This document shows positions 6,416 through 14,606 of a DNA stretch of 21,206 bases, piece after piece. Position numbers and translations under genes: made by a program. Below the pieces are notes generated by a model. That model worked only from the letters and a program-made list of their open reading frames with translations, was not told the origin of the DNA and ran no database searches. The stretch lies in the NCBI GenBank assembly GCA_027035985.1, contig JALVTI010000148.1, positions 1-21,206 on the forward strand. Reading direction: 5' to 3'. Source of the stretch: Aquificales bacterium. Lineage in GTDB: Bacteria; Aquificota; Aquificia; Aquificales; QOAS01. How positions within the stretch are numbered: position 1 is the stretch's first letter; every line of letters starts with the position of its first letter.

Positions 6416-9211
6416 CTACTTTCCGAGGAATTCCAAAAAGGTTTCCCTAACCAGTTTCCGGTTTTTCTTAATCTCCTCTTCCAACCCCTCGGGGGAGATA
6501 TTCAAAACAGCCCCTATTTTGGGAAGGTCGTTCACGTTTATAACGCTCCCCCCAGAGGGTTTCACCAAACGGTTAACCGTCTCGAGGAGTCTAAAGAATT
6601 TGTAGACCCCTTTTAGGTCTTCGAGGGGTTTGTACTCCTTCGACAGGTATTCGAGGGCTTCGAAGGTATTCTCTATTTTCTTTCCTTTTTTGAGGAGGAG
6701 ATACTGCACGAGGAACTCTATATCCATCAGACCCCCGAAGCCGGCTTTTATATCGTAGCGGTTCCTCCCATCCTTGGAGTGCTCCTGAAGTTTTAACCTC
6801 ATCTCGTAGATTTCCCTTTCTTCTTTTTCCGTTAGGGTTTTTCCGAAAAGGAATTCCTCCACGAGGCGGTTCAGTTTCTCCCCGACCTCTCTGTCGCCCA
6901 CTATAAAGCGGCTTCTGACCCAGGCGAGGCGCTCCCAGGTGCGGGCGTATTTTTTGAAATACTCCTCGAAGTAGTCGAGGGTGGGGGCGAGCTCCCCTTT
7001 AGTTCCCATCGGGCGGAGGCGGAAATCGACCTTATACAGATACCCCTCGGCGGTGTGGGAGGTGACAAACCTAACGAGCTCTTGAGGTTTTTTGATGTAG
7101 CGGTTTTTCGCCTCGGCGTCGGCGAAGGCAAAAACCAGGTCGAGGTCGGACGCGAGGGTTAGCTCCCCGCTTCCGAATTTCCCGAGCGCGAAGAGCGCGA
7201 GGGGTATACCTTCGAAACCGAGTTCCTTCCAGATATCGGTCAGCACCACCTCGGTGAGGTCGGTAAACGCCTTAAAGAGGCGGTTGATATTTTCACTCTT
7301 ATTGGGGTCGGATATGAAGATAAGGGCTATCCGTATAGTCCAGCTCTTTTCGAAACGCCTTATCAAATCGGCGTAAGGTAGGTTTTTTGTCTTCTTGAAC
7401 TCCTCGAGGTCCCTCTCTATCTCCTCCCTCGTGGGGTAGTCTTTGTAAAGGGTTAGGATATCCTCCACCAGGTCGGGACTTACGTAAATCTTATTGGTTA
7501 GGTAGCTCGAAACGGAGAAAATCCTAAAGAGGGTCTCGTAAAGCCTCTCCGAGGGTTGGAGGAAAAAGAGCTTCCTACCGGTGGGGTTTTGGAGAAACCT
7601 CACCATATTGGAGAGGGTTGTTTCGGGCAGGGGCGAGCGGAGGATTTTTTCCACTATATAGTCAACCCATTTGAGGAAGTTTTCCTTTTCCCTCTCAGTC
7701 AGGTGGATACCTTCCCCGCCCTCCCAAATGGAGTTTAGGGTTAAAACGACCCTCTCGACAGTCCAGGAGGGGATATCGGAATAGAGCTTCTCCAACCTCT
7801 CGGGGTCTCCCGATATAACCGCCTCCGCAACGGGGGAAAGCTTTTCCCTTCTCTCTGGAAGGAGGTTTTCGAAGGCTGTGTGAACCGCCTCGGTGTGTCT
7901 GTTAAAGACTTTCCAAAAGTGGTCTTCGTCCCTCAGTTCGAGAGCTTTTACGAGGAAGGGAACGTCGGACTTTTTAAGGTTTTGGGTTTGTATGCACTCC
8001 TTGAGTTGGAGGCGGTGTTCCAATTTCCTCAGGAATATATAAGCCTTCTCGAGGTTGTAAGCCTCCTCGTCGGAAAAAACCCCCTTTTGGTGGAGCTTCC
8101 ATATAGCCCTAAAGGTGTTTCTCTCCCTAAGGAGGGGGCTATCCTTTCCCAAAAGGATTTGGAGGGCTTGAACAGTGAACTCGAGCTCCCTTATACCTCC
8201 TTTACAGGTCTTTATATTTATTTGGGTTAAAGTCCTCTTTTTGGTGAGGGTTTCGAGCTTTTTCTTCATAAGCCGAATCTCTGCGATGACCTTCGGGTCG
8301 GCAGGCTGTTTGTAGACAAAGGGCAGTTGAACGTTTTCCCAAAACCAGTCGTAGAGCCTTTTTTCACCGGCTACGTGGCGAGCCCTCAGAAGCGCGAAAC
8401 GCTCCCATACCCTCCCGTAGCTCTCGTAGTAGGTTTCGGCGCTAACCAGCGACATGGTGAGGGGTCCGCTCTTTCCGAAGGGTCGAAGGTCGAGGTCGAC
8501 CTCGTAGGGCTTCCCCTCCGGGGTTATCTTGGTGAGGATGGAAACCGTTTCCTTGAAAACCTTTTCGTAAAACTGAACCGCCGAAAGGCTCCCCGCCTTT
8601 CCGTCGTCGCGTTCGTGGAGGAAAATGAGGTCTATGTCGGAGTAGTAGTTTAGCTCCTCGCTTCCGAGCTTTCCCAAACCGAGGATTAAACCGCCGATTT
8701 TTTCCCCCGAAGGGGCTACCGGTTCCCCGTAAAGGGAGGTAAATTTTCTGTAAGCCTCCCCGTAGGCGTATTCGACCAGGGCGTCGGCGAGATGGGAGTA
8801 TTCGGCGAGTATCTCCTCGAGGGTAGCCGTTCCCAGGAGCTCCTTACTGAAAATCCTCAAAAGTTCGTAGTGCCTGTAAAAGGCTAAGAGCTCCGAAATA
8901 TCCCCAAAGCGGTCTTTAAACTTTTCCAATTCCCTCAGATAGGTCTTTTTGTTTTTGAACCTATACCAGAGACCGGGAAGATTTTCCTCAAACGCCGTGG
9001 GGTGCTTTATTAAAAACTTCCTCAAACAGGAGGATTGGTCGAGAATTTTTGCCAGGAGGACGAACCTCCGGGGGTTGAGGTACTCGATTAGGGTCTGGGG
9101 GTGGGGGTGGTTTTTAAGTATCTCCTCGAGGGAGAAGTTAACTATATCCCAGTTAAAGGTCTGCTCTTTTGCCGTTTCAATCCACTCTTTGGGGAGCCTC
9201 TCCAAAAGCAT
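6416..9211 (-). CDS. glnE: Bifunctional glutamine synthetase adenylyltransferase/deadenylyltransferase
   Basis: The product has 931 residues, full length. GlnE adds AMP to, or removes it from, a Tyr of glutamine synthetase in response to PII proteins and glutamine, tuning ammonium assimilation. Seen: two nucleotidyltransferase modules. The N-terminal one has LGLGKLGSEELNYYSDIDL at about 178-195 (deadenylylase side), and the C-terminal one has ALGKFGSGELTLASDLDL at about 665-690 (adenylylase side), each with the paired Asp residues that bind metal. The regions between and after them are rich in helices. The start at 9211 has no clear Shine-Dalgarno. Only 35 bases separate its ATG from that of the divergent thpR, so their promoters must overlap. 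A Crp/Fnr regulator follows on the same strand. Confidence 0.96.
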   Translation of the reverse strand: MLLERLPKEWIETAKEQTFNWDIVNFSLEEILKNHPHPQTLIEYLNPRRFVLLAKILDQSSCLRKFLIKHPTAFEENLPGLWYRFKNKKTYLRELEKFKDRFGDISELLAFYRHYELLRIFSKELLGTATLEEILAEYSHLADALVEYAYGEAYRKFTSLYGEPVAPSGEKIGGLILGLGKLGSEELNYYSDIDLIFLHERDDGKAGSLSAVQFYEKVFKETVSILTKITPEGKPYEVDLDLRPFGKSGPLTMSLVSAETYYESYGRVWERFALLRARHVAGEKRLYDWFWENVQLPFVYKQPADPKVIAEIRLMKKKLETLTKKRTLTQINIKTCKGGIRELEFTVQALQILLGKDSPLLRERNTFRAIWKLHQKGVFSDEEAYNLEKAYIFLRKLEHRLQLKECIQTQNLKKSDVPFLVKALELRDEDHFWKVFNRHTEAVHTAFENLLPERREKLSPVAEAVISGDPERLEKLYSDIPSWTVERVVLTLNSIWEGGEGIHLTEREKENFLKWVDYIVEKILRSPLPETTLSNMVRFLQNPTGRKLFFLQPSERLYETLFRIFSVSSYLTNKIYVSPDLVEDILTLYKDYPTREEIERDLEEFKKTKNLPYADLIRRFEKSWTIRIALIFISDPNKSENINRLFKAFTDLTEVVLTDIWKELGFEGIPLALFALGKFGSGELTLASDLDLVFAFADAEAKNRYIKKPQELVRFVTSHTAEGYLYKVDFRLRPMGTKGELAPTLDYFEEYFKKYARTWERLAWVRSRFIVGDREVGEKLNRLVEEFLFGKTLTEKEEREIYEMRLKLQEHSKDGRNRYDIKAGFGGLMDIEFLVQYLLLKKGKKIENTFEALEYLSKEYKPLEDLKGVYKFFRLLETVNRLVKPSGGSVINVNDLPKIGAVLNISPEGLEEEIKKNRKLVRETFLEFLGK

Positions 9212-9246
9212 TTCCCGACAAGGTTTTAGTTTAATTTCAACCTTTA

Positions 9247-9819
9247 ATGGTTAGGGTTTTTATAGGTTTCTTCACCTCGCCGGTTATCGTCGAAAAGTCC
9301 CACCGCCTTAGGGAGGAGATGTCCCCCTTTATCCACGGAAAGTGGACCCAACCGCAAAACCTCCACATAACCCTCCAGTTCATCGGGGAGGTTGAGAGGG
9401 AAACCCTCTTCGAGCTCTTAAAAACCGCCCAAGAGGTGGCAAATAGCTTTAGACCTTTCAGGATAACCTACAAGGGACTCGGCGTTTTTCCCCATCCGAG
9501 GCGTCCCCGCATCCTGTGGGTCGGTGTCGACTCGGGGGCGGGGATACTCAAGAGGCTCGCCCGCGCCGTAGAGGTCGCCAACCGCAGGGTTAAAAATATC
9601 CGCCCCGACACCAAACCCTTCCACCCCCATGTGACGATTTGCCGTATGAAGAGGGTCGACGAGAGAAAACTGCGCTTCTTTATGCGCAAGTATCAAAACT
9701 ACGTGTTCGGCGAAGAGATAGTTAACCGCGTTGCGGTGATAAAGAGTACCCTAACACCGGAGGGTCCCATCTATTCGCCCATAGAGGAGTTTTACTTTCC
9801 CGAGCAACCCAGGTTTTAA
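9247..9819 (+). CDS. thpR: RNA 2',3'-cyclic phosphodiesterase (2'-5' RNA ligase family)
   Basis: The product has 190 residues, the usual size. ThpR (LigT) opens 2',3'-cyclic phosphate RNA ends to 2'-phosphates and can reversibly join some tRNA halves in vitro. Its cell role in bacteria is unclear. Seen: the two HxT motifs of the 2H phosphoesterase fold, HIT at 40-42 (context NLHITLQFIG) and HVT at 128-130 (context FHPHVTICR). The ATG at 9247 has no Shine-Dalgarno, but TTTAATTTCAA lies 12 bases upstream, the same word found before ttuA, which suggests a very short leader. It is divergent from glnE and followed after 29 bases by the FliK-like gene. Confidence 0.93.
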   Translation: MVRVFIGFFTSPVIVEKSHRLREEMSPFIHGKWTQPQNLHITLQFIGEVERETLFELLKTAQEVANSFRPFRITYKGLGVFPHPRRPRILWVGVDSGAGILKRLARAVEVANRRVKNIRPDTKPFHPHVTICRMKRVDERKLRFFMRKYQNYVFGEEIVNRVAVIKSTLTPEGPIYSPIEEFYFPEQPRF

Positions 9820-9824
9820 AATTT

Positions 9825-9844
9825 CCCCCAAGGGGGGGATTTCT
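9825..9844 (+). terminator. Possible weak terminator, or G-rich ribosome binding site, after thpR
   Basis: CCCCC-AA-GGGGGGG followed by ATTTCTTT lies in the 29-base gap between thpR and the FliK-like gene. It could fold as a 4-bp stem with a CAAG loop and a U-rich tail. The G-run also sits 10 bases before the next ATG and could act as its ribosome binding site. The stem is short, so termination would be inefficient. Confidence 0.3.
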
Positions 9845-9848
9845 TTAA

Positions 9849-11129
9849 ATGTTTGAAGTTACCCGAATCCAAGCGGTCGCATTTAAGGAAGAAAAACCGC
9901 AGGTAGGACGTCTCGAAAGACAACCCCCCGAAAGTAAGGTAAAGTTAGGTTCCCTACCCCGCGATATAAAGGGTTTTTTCGATTCCGTTCCCCTCGGTTT
10001 TCAACTCGAGGCGTATGTTAAAAAGGCTTCCCGTGACGAGGTTGTTTTAAGGATTTTTTTCCAAGGCAGGGAATTGGAGGTTACCGTTAAAAACCTCTTA
10101 GGAATTCAATTTAAACCGGGACAAAAGGTGGTTTTAACCCTAATAGAACGCAACCCCTATGTATTGAAAATAAACCTCCCGCTATCGGAAAGTCACAAAA
10201 TTTTTTCCCGAATAAGGGAGTTCTTCCAAACCCCTATCCCCAAGGTGTTGTCGAAATTTATACCAACCTCCTCACCCCTTTTGGGAATAAAGAACAGCGG
10301 ACTCTTTTACGAGTATAAAGTGTTAAAACACCTCCTCGGTAAGGAAAAATTCGAAAACATTAAAAGCGATTTCAAATATCAATTATTGAAACTGGTTGAA
10401 AAATACGGCTTTAATAAGCCAAAATATCAACTCTTGGCGAAACCCGTAGGTTTTGCGAGAACCTATTTTGGAAGTTTACCCTATTTTCGGGTTAATTTGG
10501 AAAATTTCATCCGCGCCTGCGGCGCGTTTTATAAAATTTCACCTAAAGTGGTGGAAAATTTACTAAATTTTATAGAATTGACTTCCCAAGAATTTCGCAA
10601 AAGACTAATCACCTTTAAAAGGACTAAAAAAATTGAAAGAAAACCTCTTGAGAGGGCTATATTTTTTTCCAACCCATCAAAGGATTTTTTTAAACCCCTA
10701 ACGGATAGAGCTATAAGTTTTAACCTCCTAAAGGAAACAGTGGATTTTCTTCAATTCCTTCAGGGGTGGGCGGTTAACCAAAATTTCCAAAAGGCGATAA
10801 TACCTTTCACCCAAAATGGAAAAAACTTTTTCCTGGGTATCTACAAATCGGGAAATAGGGGAAACATCTCACTTCTGTGGAAAGATGGTTTGGCTAAACT
10901 TTCCTACAACATCAACAATCCTTTTGAAGGAGAACTACTATTCGTTTTAAAAAATGAGAAACTTGCGGAGGAATTCAAAAGGGATATAGAAATCCTCAAA
11001 GAGGAACTGCAAAAATCCAAATTCCAACTCAAGGACGTAAAATTTGCCACCGCCCAAAATGTGGAGGAGTTGTTTGTTATAGATATGGCGGATAAGGAAT
11101 ATTCCAACTTTGTTAAACTCTACCTCTAG
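9849..11129 (+). CDS. FliK-like flagellar hook-length control family protein (tentative)
   Basis: The product has 426 residues and no signal peptide or membrane segment. The sequence itself is not strongly recognisable. The call rests on context and the C-terminal shape. It lies directly before a free FlhB C-terminal domain (stop and start overlap in TAGTG), the pairing seen for ylqG-ylqH in Bacillus. Residues about 330-405 (SLLWKDGLAKLSYNINNPFEG..., then a helix with EILKEELQKSKFQLKDVKF) fit the FliK C-terminal pattern of a beta-sheet followed by a long helix and strand. Residues about 40-120 are beta-rich and the middle is helical and Lys/Phe-rich. FliK senses hook length and triggers the export switch. 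A different flagellar or export accessory role is possible. Confidence 0.5.
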   Translation: MFEVTRIQAVAFKEEKPQVGRLERQPPESKVKLGSLPRDIKGFFDSVPLGFQLEAYVKKASRDEVVLRIFFQGRELEVTVKNLLGIQFKPGQKVVLTLIERNPYVLKINLPLSESHKIFSRIREFFQTPIPKVLSKFIPTSSPLLGIKNSGLFYEYKVLKHLLGKEKFENIKSDFKYQLLKLVEKYGFNKPKYQLLAKPVGFARTYFGSLPYFRVNLENFIRACGAFYKISPKVVENLLNFIELTSQEFRKRLITFKRTKKIERKPLERAIFFSNPSKDFFKPLTDRAISFNLLKETVDFLQFLQGWAVNQNFQKAIIPFTQNGKNFFLGIYKSGNRGNISLLWKDGLAKLSYNINNPFEGELLFVLKNEKLAEEFKRDIEILKEELQKSKFQLKDVKFATAQNVEELFVIDMADKEYSNFVKLYL

Positions 11130-11398
11130 TGGAGGATAAAAAGCGCGCCGCAGCCCTGCGCTACAATCCCCAAACCGATAGTGCTCCCAAACTTATCGCC
11201 AAAGGAAGGGGAACGGTTGCCGAAAAGATAATAGAACTCGCCAAGGAGCACAATATTCCCATAGTGGAAGACCCCCTTTTGGTCGACAGCCTAATAAAGC
11301 TCGACCTCTACGAGGAAATACCTCCCCACCTGTACGAAGCCGTTGCGAAAATTGTGGCTTACATTATTAGGCATTCACACTTCAAAAAACAACAATAG
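11129..11398 (+). CDS. Free-standing FlhB C-terminal domain homologue (FlhX/YlqH type)
   Basis: The product has 89 residues. It matches the cytoplasmic C-terminal half of FlhB, the flagellar export switch protein: AAALRYNPQTDSAP followed by KLIAKGRGTVAEKI, then an EDPLLVDSLIKLD segment and IPPHLYEAVAKIVAYII. In full FlhB the domain begins after an autocleaved NPTH motif. Here the protein starts just after where NPTH would be and lacks the membrane part, so it resembles the cleaved fragment. Such proteins can partly replace the FlhB C-terminus in other bacteria. The start is GTG at 11129, overlapping the upstream stop by one base (TAGTG) with no Shine-Dalgarno before it, so it probably depends on translational coupling. 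Confidence 0.85.
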   Translation: MEDKKRAAALRYNPQTDSAPKLIAKGRGTVAEKIIELAKEHNIPIVEDPLLVDSLIKLDLYEEIPPHLYEAVAKIVAYIIRHSHFKKQQ

Positions 11399-11404
11399 GT
11401 TTTT

Positions 11405-12163
11405 ATGAAACTCTTCTTCCTCGGAACGGCGGGTGGAAGAACTGTAACCTTTAAAAGGATTAGAAACTCGGGAGGAATCCTCCTAAAGGAGGGTAAAACC
11501 CTTATACATATAGACCCCGGTCCCGGTGCTTTTGTAAATTTCTTTTCAACCCCTTACGAACCTTGGAGGGATTTAAACGGAATTGTTCTTTCCCATCTAC
11601 ACCTCGACCACTCTGCGGAAGTTAATACGATGATAGAAAGCGCCACAGAAAGCGGAAAAAGAAGGGGGGTTAAACTCCTAGCGCCAAAAGATGCACTAGA
11701 GGGCGAAACCCGAGTGGTTCTTCCTTACTCCCAAAGACTTGTCGATTCGGAAATAATTTCCGAGGGAAGCGAGCACAAAATCGGGGATATTCTTGTAAAA
11801 ACGCTTCACCGCCACACCCACCACGGGGTAGAAGTTTATACCCTCCTCTTTGAGGGAGAGGAAAAAAGAGTTGTTTATATTCCCTGCGGAAAATTTGAGG
11901 AAAGATGGATTGAATACCTCCCCCTCAATGCGGATGCAATGATATTTAACTCCACCTTTTACAGAAAAAGACCCAACATAGACCACCTTTCGGTACCCGA
12001 TGTTATAGAAATCCTCCAAAAGGTTAAACCTAAAATGGCAATAATCACCCATTATTCGTTGGAAATGCTAAAAGCCAACCCTTTAAAGGTTGCAAAAGAG
12101 ATAGAAAACAAAACGGATGTAAAAACGGTAGCGGCGCAAGACCTAAAATTGGTGGAAGTTTAG
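11405..12163 (+). CDS. MBL-fold (metallo-beta-lactamase superfamily) metal hydrolase
   Basis: The product has 252 residues. Seen: an N-terminal strand LFFLGTAGG, the metal-binding HLHLDH at 64-69 (preceded by VLS), a His cluster HRHTHH at 135-140, DHLS with H194 and IITHYS with H216, in the usual order for the fold. Where the bridging Asp of the family would be expected (VVYIPCGK, about 157-163) there is Cys161, so metal binding may differ. The substrate is unknown; candidates are RNA, phosphodiesters or thioesters. It follows the FlhB-like gene by 6 bases, so it is likely co-transcribed with flagellar genes, though a motility role is not shown. The stop overlaps the flgL stop by 4 bases. Confidence 0.85.
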   Translation: MKLFFLGTAGGRTVTFKRIRNSGGILLKEGKTLIHIDPGPGAFVNFFSTPYEPWRDLNGIVLSHLHLDHSAEVNTMIESATESGKRRGVKLLAPKDALEGETRVVLPYSQRLVDSEIISEGSEHKIGDILVKTLHRHTHHGVEVYTLLFEGEEKRVVYIPCGKFEERWIEYLPLNADAMIFNSTFYRKRPNIDHLSVPDVIEILQKVKPKMAIITHYSLEMLKANPLKVAKEIENKTDVKTVAAQDLKLVEV

Positions 12164-13029
12164 AAATAATTTAGGAGGATTGACTTCTGTCCGTTCTCTT
12201 TCGCCAACAATGTCAATACAGCCTTATAAGCCGTATCCGCACTTTGATATTGAGATATGGCGACATCCATATCGACATCTTCTATATCACTCTTCTGCTT
12301 CCTCAAATTGTCGAGCAGTTCGGAATAGGTCAGACTGTAGTCCTCCAGTTTTTTCTCCGCATCCCCTATTCTTCCCCGCAGATTGTCTATGGACTTTAAA
12401 TAGCTTTCAACTTGGGCTATTGCATTTTCCACCGTATCGTGGTTGGTAATATTGTTAATTGCGTTATCTATAACCGCAAATATACTGTTGGAACCGCTAC
12501 CGAAGGCGTCGCTTCCTACGGTAAACACGTCAACATAATCGTTTTCTGCAACTTTGATAGGGAAAGGATTGCTTCCCCCCTGATAGGTGTAATCGGTTGT
12601 ATTAAAGGGTTGGGTCGTGTAATTGTCTCCGGCAAATAGGTAGTAATCCCCCACACGGGTGTTGGCATATTGGAGCAATCTATCCTTTAGAGCCTTTAAG
12701 GATTGTTGTAAATTGGTGTAATCAGATACACTGTTGGCGGCTTCTACCAATTTGGTTTTAACCTCCAAAAGCGTGTCGTAAGCCTTACCCAAAACATCGT
12801 CGGCGGTTAGGAGAAATCCCTTAGTGAATTTTATATTATCGTCGTATTGCTCGACCTTATTTATATTCCACTTGACGGATATCAAGTCAACAACCTTTTC
12901 GGGTTCGGTGGAATAGAGGTTTACCTTTTTTCCGGTGCTAACCTGTCTTAAATAGGTGGACAACTCCAAAAATTTCTTATCCGCTTCGTCGGTTAAAAAA
13001 AGAATATTGGAAAGGGTAGAAACCCTCAT
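12160..13029 (-). CDS. flgL: Flagellar hook-filament junction protein FlgL (HAP3)
   Basis: The product has 289 residues, near the usual 300. FlgL is exported through the flagellar type III system and joins the hook (via FlgK) to the filament. Seen: the flagellin-like N-terminal helix (MRVSTLSNILFL, then Q/T-rich helices with QVSTGKKVN), a middle part with YYLFAGDN at about 127-134, typical of FlgL, and a C-terminal coiled-coil helix (DVDMDVAISQYQSADTAY). The start is firmly set by AAGGAGGT 6 bases before the ATG, overlapping the flgK stop. It is the last gene of the minus-strand flagellar operon. Confidence 0.92.
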   Translation of the reverse strand: MRVSTLSNILFLTDEADKKFLELSTYLRQVSTGKKVNLYSTEPEKVVDLISVKWNINKVEQYDDNIKFTKGFLLTADDVLGKAYDTLLEVKTKLVEAANSVSDYTNLQQSLKALKDRLLQYANTRVGDYYLFAGDNYTTQPFNTTDYTYQGGSNPFPIKVAENDYVDVFTVGSDAFGSGSNSIFAVIDNAINNITNHDTVENAIAQVESYLKSIDNLRGRIGDAEKKLEDYSLTYSELLDNLRKQKSDIEDVDMDVAISQYQSADTAYKAVLTLLAKENGQKSILLNYF

Positions 13030-13040
13030 TTCTTACCTCC

Positions 13041-14357
13041 TTATCCCACGGCATTGAGGATGTAATCGAGTAATTTTGTGGAAGTTGCTATCATTTTGCT
13101 CACAGCCTGATAGTGCTGCTGCAATTTCATAATTTCGGCAAGCTCTTCGTCGAGGTTCACCCCAACCTTTTGGGCGTATTTATCCTTTAGAGAGCTGTAA
13201 ATATCCCCCTCAGTTTCATACTTTATCTGCGCATCGGTCAAATTATCGGAATAATAGGCGTTTAGGTCTTGAAGGTCATCTTTCGCCAAATTCCAAACGT
13301 TATCGGCTGTATCGGAGTCGGTTTGCGCTTGGCTAGTATCGTAGTTTTGGAGGTCGGCGGTGGTGAAATTTACCGCTATATCTCCCGCACCCGTTCCGGA
13401 AAAGAGATTTTTATTCCCCAAGCCTGCAAGGGATAGGTTGCTAATCAAATCGCCTGCATAGGTGTCCAGTTTGGTTTTCATTTCTTCGAAGATGGAAATA
13501 GCTTCCGAATACCCGCCGAGCTGTCCGCTTTTGAAAAAGGATATATTCCACTGGATACCGTTGTTATCCACCACCTTACTTTGCAATGGGGAGGAAATAT
13601 TCCTCACAAAGCCAAAGGTGTTGTATTCCCCGTTATAGTCGACAAGTTTTATAAAACCGCTGGCGGTTGAAGAGGGTTCATATATAGAAACTTCAACCCT
13701 ACCTATTTGGTCGGTTTTATAGGAGATGTTCACGTATTGGGAAAGTTCCTTCAAAAGTTTATCCCTTTGGTCGAGTAAATATTTGTAATCTCCCCCGTTG
13801 GGTGCGTTTTGTGCGTATTCCCTCGCTATTTCCTTATTCAGTTTTCCCAATTCCTCCACGAGACGGTTTACTTGATTTACCGACTCCTCAAATTGGTCGA
13901 GGATTTTTTCCTCCGTATTTTGAAGGACGTTATATCTCTCATGAATGGCATCGACCAATCTCTCGGCTGCGGAATATAGGGCGTTTTGAGCCGCTTCGTT
14001 TGTGGGTTCCCTTAAAAAGTCTTGAAGGCTTTGGAAAAAGCTATCGTTAATATTTAACAATCCTCCGCTATCGGTTTCGGAAAAGTAAGGTTCCACGCTT
14101 CCCAATAGATTTTTTAATTCCTCATATCCCGCATAGCGGGTGTTTGTATTTAAAAGCTGTTGGTGCAAAATTTCGTCGGAAGCCCTCTTTATATCGGTAA
14201 CAATGACACCGCCAACGCCCGGTAAGGTTTCGGTATAGGGGTTTTCCACCGCGTAATCTGGATTATTAACGTTGGCGACGTTGCGGTCTCTTATCTGGAG
14301 GGCTTTCTGGTCGGAAAGCAAGGCGCTGTAAAGTATGGATATAGAATTTCCAAACAT
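13041..14357 (-). CDS. flgK: Flagellar hook-associated protein FlgK (HAP1)
   Basis: The product has 438 residues, shorter than the roughly 550 of enterobacterial FlgK, so the variable outer domains are reduced. FlgK forms the first junction ring at the hook tip. Seen: the rod/hook-type N-terminus with SILYSALLSDQKALQIRDRNVANVNNPDY (positions 8-36: helix, then the conserved N-V-A-N-x-N), a long helical region at about 75-190, GDYKYLLDQRDKLLKELS near 195-213 (family: LLDQRDxLLxxLS), and the C-terminal NLDEELAEIMKLQQHYQA helix. GGGGAGG lies about 10 bases before the ATG. It is followed by flgL after 11 bases and preceded by the 81-residue protein after 3 bases. Confidence 0.93.
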   Translation of the reverse strand: MFGNSISILYSALLSDQKALQIRDRNVANVNNPDYAVENPYTETLPGVGGVIVTDIKRASDEILHQQLLNTNTRYAGYEELKNLLGSVEPYFSETDSGGLLNINDSFFQSLQDFLREPTNEAAQNALYSAAERLVDAIHERYNVLQNTEEKILDQFEESVNQVNRLVEELGKLNKEIAREYAQNAPNGGDYKYLLDQRDKLLKELSQYVNISYKTDQIGRVEVSIYEPSSTASGFIKLVDYNGEYNTFGFVRNISSPLQSKVVDNNGIQWNISFFKSGQLGGYSEAISIFEEMKTKLDTYAGDLISNLSLAGLGNKNLFSGTGAGDIAVNFTTADLQNYDTSQAQTDSDTADNVWNLAKDDLQDLNAYYSDNLTDAQIKYETEGDIYSSLKDKYAQKVGVNLDEELAEIMKLQQHYQAVSKMIATSTKLLDYILNAVG

Positions 14358-14360
14358 TAT

Positions 14361-14606
14361 TCATGCCCTCCCCTCAATCTTTAATTTATCAACCCACAGG
14401 CGGTATTGTTCGTCGAGAAATTCCGAAAAGCGGTCTATTTTGTAAATAAGCTTCCTCAGGAGGTATCTTTCCTCTTCGGTAAATTCCTCCCTTTGGGAAG
14501 CCAATTTTAAAACCAACTCTATATGGGGACGGAGTTCCTCAACATCGGAGGGGGTTTTAAATTTCTTGTCCAAAAAAAGTAAACCTAAAAGAAGCTTATC
14601 CTCCAT
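14361..14606 (-). CDS. Small helical protein in the flgN position (possible FlgK/FlgL export chaperone)
   Basis: The product has 81 residues and is mostly charged amphipathic helix (for example LRPHIELVLKLASQ and LLRKLIYKIDRFSEFLDEQ). It lies between flgM and flgK, the slot held by flgN in the common order flgM-flgN-flgK-flgL. FlgN is a chaperone of about 140 residues that carries FlgK and FlgL to the export gate. This protein is much shorter and lacks a signature I can recognise as FlgN, so it may be a reduced FlgN, a FliT-like helper or something unrelated. The start overlaps the end of flgM by 11 bases and has only a weak ribosome binding site, and the stop is 3 bases before the flgK start. 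Confidence 0.7.
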   Translation of the reverse strand: MEDKLLLGLLFLDKKFKTPSDVEELRPHIELVLKLASQREEFTEEERYLLRKLIYKIDRFSEFLDEQYRLWVDKLKIEGRA

